Positions 7,110 to 9,723 of a stretch of 9,723 nt of DNA are shown in pieces. Position 1 is the stretch's first letter. Every line of letters begins with the position of its first letter. The notes beneath the pieces were generated by a model. It saw only the letters and a list, made by a program, of their open reading frames with translations. It ran no database searches and was not told the origin of the DNA. Source of the DNA: Neptuniibacter sp. (GTDB taxonomy: Bacteria; Pseudomonadota; Gammaproteobacteria; Pseudomonadales; Balneatricaceae); assembly GCA_030149405.1 (NCBI GenBank), contig JASBRM010000189.1, positions 1-9,723 on the forward strand, written 5' to 3'. A program made the translations under genes and the position numbers.

Positions 7110-7137
7110 ATTGTACGGCTTTTGAGTATTTCACCAA
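7110..7137 (-). promoter_or_regulatory. Probable promoter of the membrane protein-rmuC-GGCT operon
   Basis: On the minus strand, TTGGTG (7137-7132) and TACAAT (7115-7110, five of six matches to the -10 consensus) are separated by 16 nt. The start of transcription would be near 7103, giving a leader of about 24 nt before the GTG, which includes the GGAGAG ribosome site. The -35 match is weak. Confidence 0.5.
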
Positions 7138-7159
7138 AGTTCATAACCAATAATTTGCG

Positions 7160-7198
7160 AAAAAAAACGGATCAATTTTACAAACGTGTTGTTGATCC
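7160..7198 (-). terminator. Terminator-like hairpin in the divergent intergenic region
   Basis: A perfect 7-bp inverted repeat, GGATCAA (7169-7175) and TTGATCC (7192-7198), has a 16-nt loop containing a small inner stem. Read on the minus strand the stem is followed by one G and then eight T (7167-7160), which gives intrinsic-terminator form. It could stop antisense transcripts from the channel gene, act as an attenuator if a minus promoter lies further upstream, or simply be an operator next to the plus-strand promoter, whose -35 starts 4 nt away. Confidence 0.4.
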
Positions 7199-7201
7199 AT
7201 T

Positions 7202-7230
7202 TTGCGAGTATCGAAACGCCGATGTAGAAT
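7202..7230 (+). promoter_or_regulatory. Probable sigma-70 promoter of the potassium channel operon
   Basis: TTGCGA (7202-7207, four of six matches to the -35) and TAGAAT (7225-7230, five of six matches to the -10) are 17 nt apart, the best spacing for sigma-70. The transcript would start around 7237, leaving about 26 nt before the ATG with an AAGG ribosome site at 7253-7256. The inverted repeat at 7169-7198 lies just upstream of the -35. Confidence 0.6.
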
Positions 7231-7262
7231 TCTTGCAATCACAGGCATAACCAAGGCTTTTC

Positions 7263-8309
7263 ATGCTGCTTTTCAAAGGTTTACGTAAGCTTCTCTATCG
7301 TCATTTCAAAAACATGCGTTGGCAGGCGGTGTTTGCGTTACTGCTTGTTTACGGTCTGAGTAGTTGGCTGCTTTTAAGTTATGCCGGAGAAACCAGCCTT
7401 ACCGGTAAAGACTTCCTGTACTGGTTACTCGTTACTGCCTCCACGGTGGGTTATGGGGATCTCTCCCCTGAAACTACCTTAGGTAAGTCAATCACGGCTT
7501 TTTATATCATCCCCTTCGGTTTAGGCATGTTTGCGCTGACTGTAGGTAAATTTGCAGCATTCAGTGCATTTCAGTGGAGAAAAGGTGTTATGGGCCTTAA
7601 AGATCTGGATCTACAAAACCACATCGTTGTTGTTGGTTGGAATGAGCAGAGAACCCTGCCATTACTTAAACTGCTGAGAACAGAAACCCAGCAAAATCTG
7701 AACCGGGATATCTGTCTCTGTGTAGCTGAAGAGATGGAAAACCCAATGCCGGGCAGTATTGAATTTGTTAGGGCATTAACCCTCAATGATGCCGATGAAT
7801 TAGAGCGAGCTTCTATTACGGAAGCCTCGACCATCATTATTGATTGTGCCCGGGATGATCAGACACTGAGTGCTGCGCTGAATATCTACAATCTGAATGC
7901 CAGCGCGCACATGATTGCCTATTTCCGAGATGAAAGTCTGAGCAAGTTGTTAAAACAGCATTGCCCTACTGCAGAATGCACACCTTCTGTTTCCACAGAA
8001 ATGATGGTGAAAACCGCTATGGACCCAGGTTCCAGCATTCTCCATCACGAGTTACTGAACGCCACCACCGGAATGACCCAGTACTCAATCATCATGCCAG
8101 AGAACCTGCCTGAGATTTCCGTAAGAGATTTGTATGTACCGCTCAAGGAAAATTACGGCGCAACTCTGATCGCCGTTGATCTGGATAACGATGGCAAACC
8201 CGAGGTAAATCCAACTCTGGAAAAACGCATTAAGCCAGGTTGTGCTATTTATTACATCGCTGAGAACAGATTAAAAGATCTGGATTGGTCAGCAATTACT
8301 GCATCCTGA
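7263..8309 (+). CDS. Two-TM potassium channel with RCK regulatory domain
   Basis: This 348-residue inner-membrane protein is a K+ channel subunit of the MthK-like architecture, expected to act as a tetramer. Membrane helix 1 (about 21-39) is followed by a pore helix and the selectivity filter TVGYGD (61-66), then helix 2 (about 75-97). A cytoplasmic RCK/TrkA-N Rossmann domain runs from about 119 to 245 and a TrkA-C-like domain from about 280 to 340. The nucleotide-binding turn is VVVGWNEQ (122-129). The usual GXGXXG is not kept, as in MthK, where the same turn reads GWSES, so the ligand may be an ion rather than NAD. An internal Met such as the one that yields free RCK in MthK could exist near M110, but I see no convincing internal ribosome site. 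It heads a four-gene operon. The first ATG has AAGG 6 nt upstream. Confidence 0.9.
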   Translation: MLLFKGLRKLLYRHFKNMRWQAVFALLLVYGLSSWLLLSYAGETSLTGKDFLYWLLVTASTVGYGDLSPETTLGKSITAFYIIPFGLGMFALTVGKFAAFSAFQWRKGVMGLKDLDLQNHIVVVGWNEQRTLPLLKLLRTETQQNLNRDICLCVAEEMENPMPGSIEFVRALTLNDADELERASITEASTIIIDCARDDQTLSAALNIYNLNASAHMIAYFRDESLSKLLKQHCPTAECTPSVSTEMMVKTAMDPGSSILHHELLNATTGMTQYSIIMPENLPEISVRDLYVPLKENYGATLIAVDLDNDGKPEVNPTLEKRIKPGCAIYYIAENRLKDLDWSAITAS

Positions 8310-8334
8310 GCTGAACCTAAATAGTGAGCTGAAC

Positions 8335-8655
8335 ATGAAGAAGTCTCTGCCTTTAATGCTCCTGCTTCTAAGCCTGCAGGCGGGAGCTTCCGAAACCGTT
8401 TATCGAATTATCGACAGCAGTTATACCCTGTGTGACACACTGCCCCGTTATCAACAGTTGCTGAAATGGTCCCTCTATGGCGTTGGCTCACCACCGGAAA
8501 CCGGATGCTTCCCCGCCCCTGCCAATGCAAAAGCCATTATCAAGCAATGCCCGGAAGGTGATATTATTGTCTGCCAATTTCAGATAACCCCTGAAGATGG
8601 CCGCCCGGCTTACGACGCCTGGGCCAGCAAAGTAATGTTACGCCCTGACAAATAG
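8335..8655 (+). CDS. Small secreted protein with four cysteines, unknown function
   Basis: I do not recognise the family of this 106-residue protein. It begins with a typical Sec signal peptide: MKK, a leucine-rich core (5-14) and a likely signal peptidase I site after AGA or GAS (16-19). There is no lipobox cysteine. The mature part of about 88 residues holds four cysteines (C33, C58, C72, C80), which could form two disulfides in the periplasm, and a Trp/Tyr-rich middle. It starts 25 nt after the channel gene and ends 11 nt before the methyltransferase gene, so it is probably co-transcribed with both. The ribosome site before the ATG is poor. The 10 bases just upstream of the ATG repeat the 10 bases at the channel stop codon. 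Confidence 0.75.
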   Translation: MKKSLPLMLLLLSLQAGASETVYRIIDSSYTLCDTLPRYQQLLKWSLYGVGSPPETGCFPAPANAKAIIKQCPEGDIIVCQFQITPEDGRPAYDAWASKVMLRPDK

Positions 8656-8666
8656 AGAAAGACTAA

Positions 8667-9305
8667 GTGGAATTCCTGGTAAACGAAGCAATAGAAGATT
8701 ATGCCTTTCAAAGCACCTCAGCTGAACCTGAGCTTCTGCAAGAACTTATCGATGAAACCAATAAGAACATGGGCTGGCCGCAAAAGCTGTCGGGTCGTCT
8801 CGTTGGACGTACGCTTAAGTTTCTTGCCCAACTCCACCAGCCCAAAAATGTGCTGGAAATTGGTATGTTCACGGGTTATTCCGCCCTCTCGATTGCTGAA
8901 GGCATGCCTGATGATGGGCGTATTATCTGCTGTGAGACCAACCCTCGCGCTATAGATTTCGCTAAAACATTTTTTGAGCGCAGCCCTCATGGTCACAAAA
9001 TTGATGTGATTTTCGGTAAAGCTATCGAGACCATCGAAACACTGGATATGGAACTGGATTTCACCTTTATCGATGCCGATAAGCGTAACTATCTCAACTA
9101 CTATCGTAAGGCCCTTGAGATGACTCGTCCGGGTGGCTTGATCGTACTCGATAACATGCTCTGGTCGGGTAAGGTCATTCAGCCAGAATCTGATATTGAT
9201 GATGTACTGGTTGAGTTGAATAAAGAAATAGCAGCCGATCCCAATGTGGAAAACATTTTCCTTACCGTGCGTGATGGTATGAATGTGGTAAGGAAGATCA
9301 GATGA
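8667..9305 (+). CDS. SAM-dependent O-methyltransferase (COMT/CCoAMT-like family 3)
   Basis: The 212-residue cytoplasmic enzyme has the family-3 O-methyltransferase pattern. The SAM site is VLEIGMFTGYS (62-72) with a second acidic residue E90. FIDADKRNY (134-142) supplies D136 and the probable catalytic lysine K139, and LDNMLWSGKV (161-170) supplies D162 and N163. D136, D162 and N163 correspond to the Mg2+ ligands of catechol O-methyltransferases. The family methylates catechols, phenolics or, in the TrmR branch, the 5-hydroxyuridine of tRNA; the sequence does not tell which applies here. The start is a GTG at 8667 with a weak purine-rich site upstream. No ATG is available until residue 35, which would cut into the conserved N-terminus. 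It overlaps the next gene by ATGA. Confidence 0.9.
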   Translation: MEFLVNEAIEDYAFQSTSAEPELLQELIDETNKNMGWPQKLSGRLVGRTLKFLAQLHQPKNVLEIGMFTGYSALSIAEGMPDDGRIICCETNPRAIDFAKTFFERSPHGHKIDVIFGKAIETIETLDMELDFTFIDADKRNYLNYYRKALEMTRPGGLIVLDNMLWSGKVIQPESDIDDVLVELNKEIAADPNVENIFLTVRDGMNVVRKIR

Positions 9306-9706
9306 TTTTTCTGATTAAAGGCCTGAACTCAGATACCCCATCTCTTGAACAAATAGTGGAGGCAACTGCTCTAAGTAAAGAAGAAGGTGTTGTCATTGAT
9401 CAGGCTTCCACCGTGCTTGAGCTGTATCTGGATACTGAAGAAAACTCTGCCGTGATGCCGCTCTTACAGAAAATTCGTGATGAGTTTCTGCAGGATCTGG
9501 ATCAGGTTGAAACTGTAAAAGAGATCTACGGTCTTATTTATTGGTTACTGGCCGATAATGGCGTAGATCATCGCGGTGAATCGTTGGAAGAAACCGCAGA
9601 TCGGCTGGGTGATATCGATATAGAAAACGACAGTGATCTGTACACAGATATTATTTTTCACCTGAAAGATGCTGTGGAACGCATCTACGATATAGAACTG
9701 GAATAA
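9302..9706 (+). CDS. Small acidic protein of unknown function, coupled to the methyltransferase
   Basis: I do not recognise this 134-residue protein. It is strongly acidic, has no signal peptide or membrane helix, and looks mostly helical, with likely helices at about 14-24, 33-43, 51-65, 68-84, 94-103 and 112-131. There are no cysteines and no visible catalytic motif. Its ATG overlaps the methyltransferase stop codon as ATGA, a sign of translational coupling, so it may be made in fixed ratio with that enzyme. A partner or regulator role is inference from position. Only 17 bases follow it in the window, so its terminator or any further operon gene is not visible. Confidence 0.8.
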   Translation: MIFLIKGLNSDTPSLEQIVEATALSKEEGVVIDQASTVLELYLDTEENSAVMPLLQKIRDEFLQDLDQVETVKEIYGLIYWLLADNGVDHRGESLEETADRLGDIDIENDSDLYTDIIFHLKDAVERIYDIELE

Positions 9707-9723
9707 CCCACAATATCCCAGAA

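Overview
The window looks like a stretch of gammaproteobacterial chromosome, probably from a marine or aquatic lineage. The evidence is the gammaproteobacterial style of FtsA, FtsZ and RmuC, moderate GC in the genes, and compact operons. The genus cannot be fixed from the sequence alone. Nothing resembles a phage, transposon or CRISPR array.

Left block (1-4057): a plus-strand membrane diguanylate cyclase with a periplasmic CXXCH haem-attachment motif converges on the minus-strand cell-division pair ftsA-ftsZ. A strong intrinsic terminator reading on the minus strand separates them. ftsAZ stands without its usual dcw-cluster neighbours: ftsQ is not upstream and lpxC is not downstream.

Middle gap (4058-4600): 543 bases without a convincing gene, very AT-rich, between ftsA and the 3' end of the next minus-strand gene. 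It holds the most striking non-coding structure of the window: four 17-bp near-palindromes (consensus TCAAAACTTAATTTTGA) whose starts fall exactly every 32 bp at 4338, 4370, 4402 and 4434. This looks like a phased multi-operator or nucleoprotein-assembly site of unknown partner.

Minus-strand operon (4601-7079): a small four-helix membrane protein of unknown function, then rmuC, then a gamma-glutamylcyclotransferase-fold protein. The genes are separated by 5 nt and by a TAATG stop/start overlap.

Plus-strand operon (7263-9706), diverging from the previous one across a 183-bp promoter region: a two-TM K+ channel with an RCK domain, a small secreted four-cysteine protein, a Mg-dependent SAM O-methyltransferase, and a small acidic protein of unknown function overlapping it by ATGA. 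The divergent region carries plausible sigma-70 promoters for both directions and a terminator-like hairpin.

Most genes are ordinary housekeeping or accessory families. I do not see a complete new multi-gene system. The best candidates for something undescribed are the 32-bp phased palindrome array beside a relocated ftsAZ, and the haem-binding diguanylate cyclase next to ftsZ.
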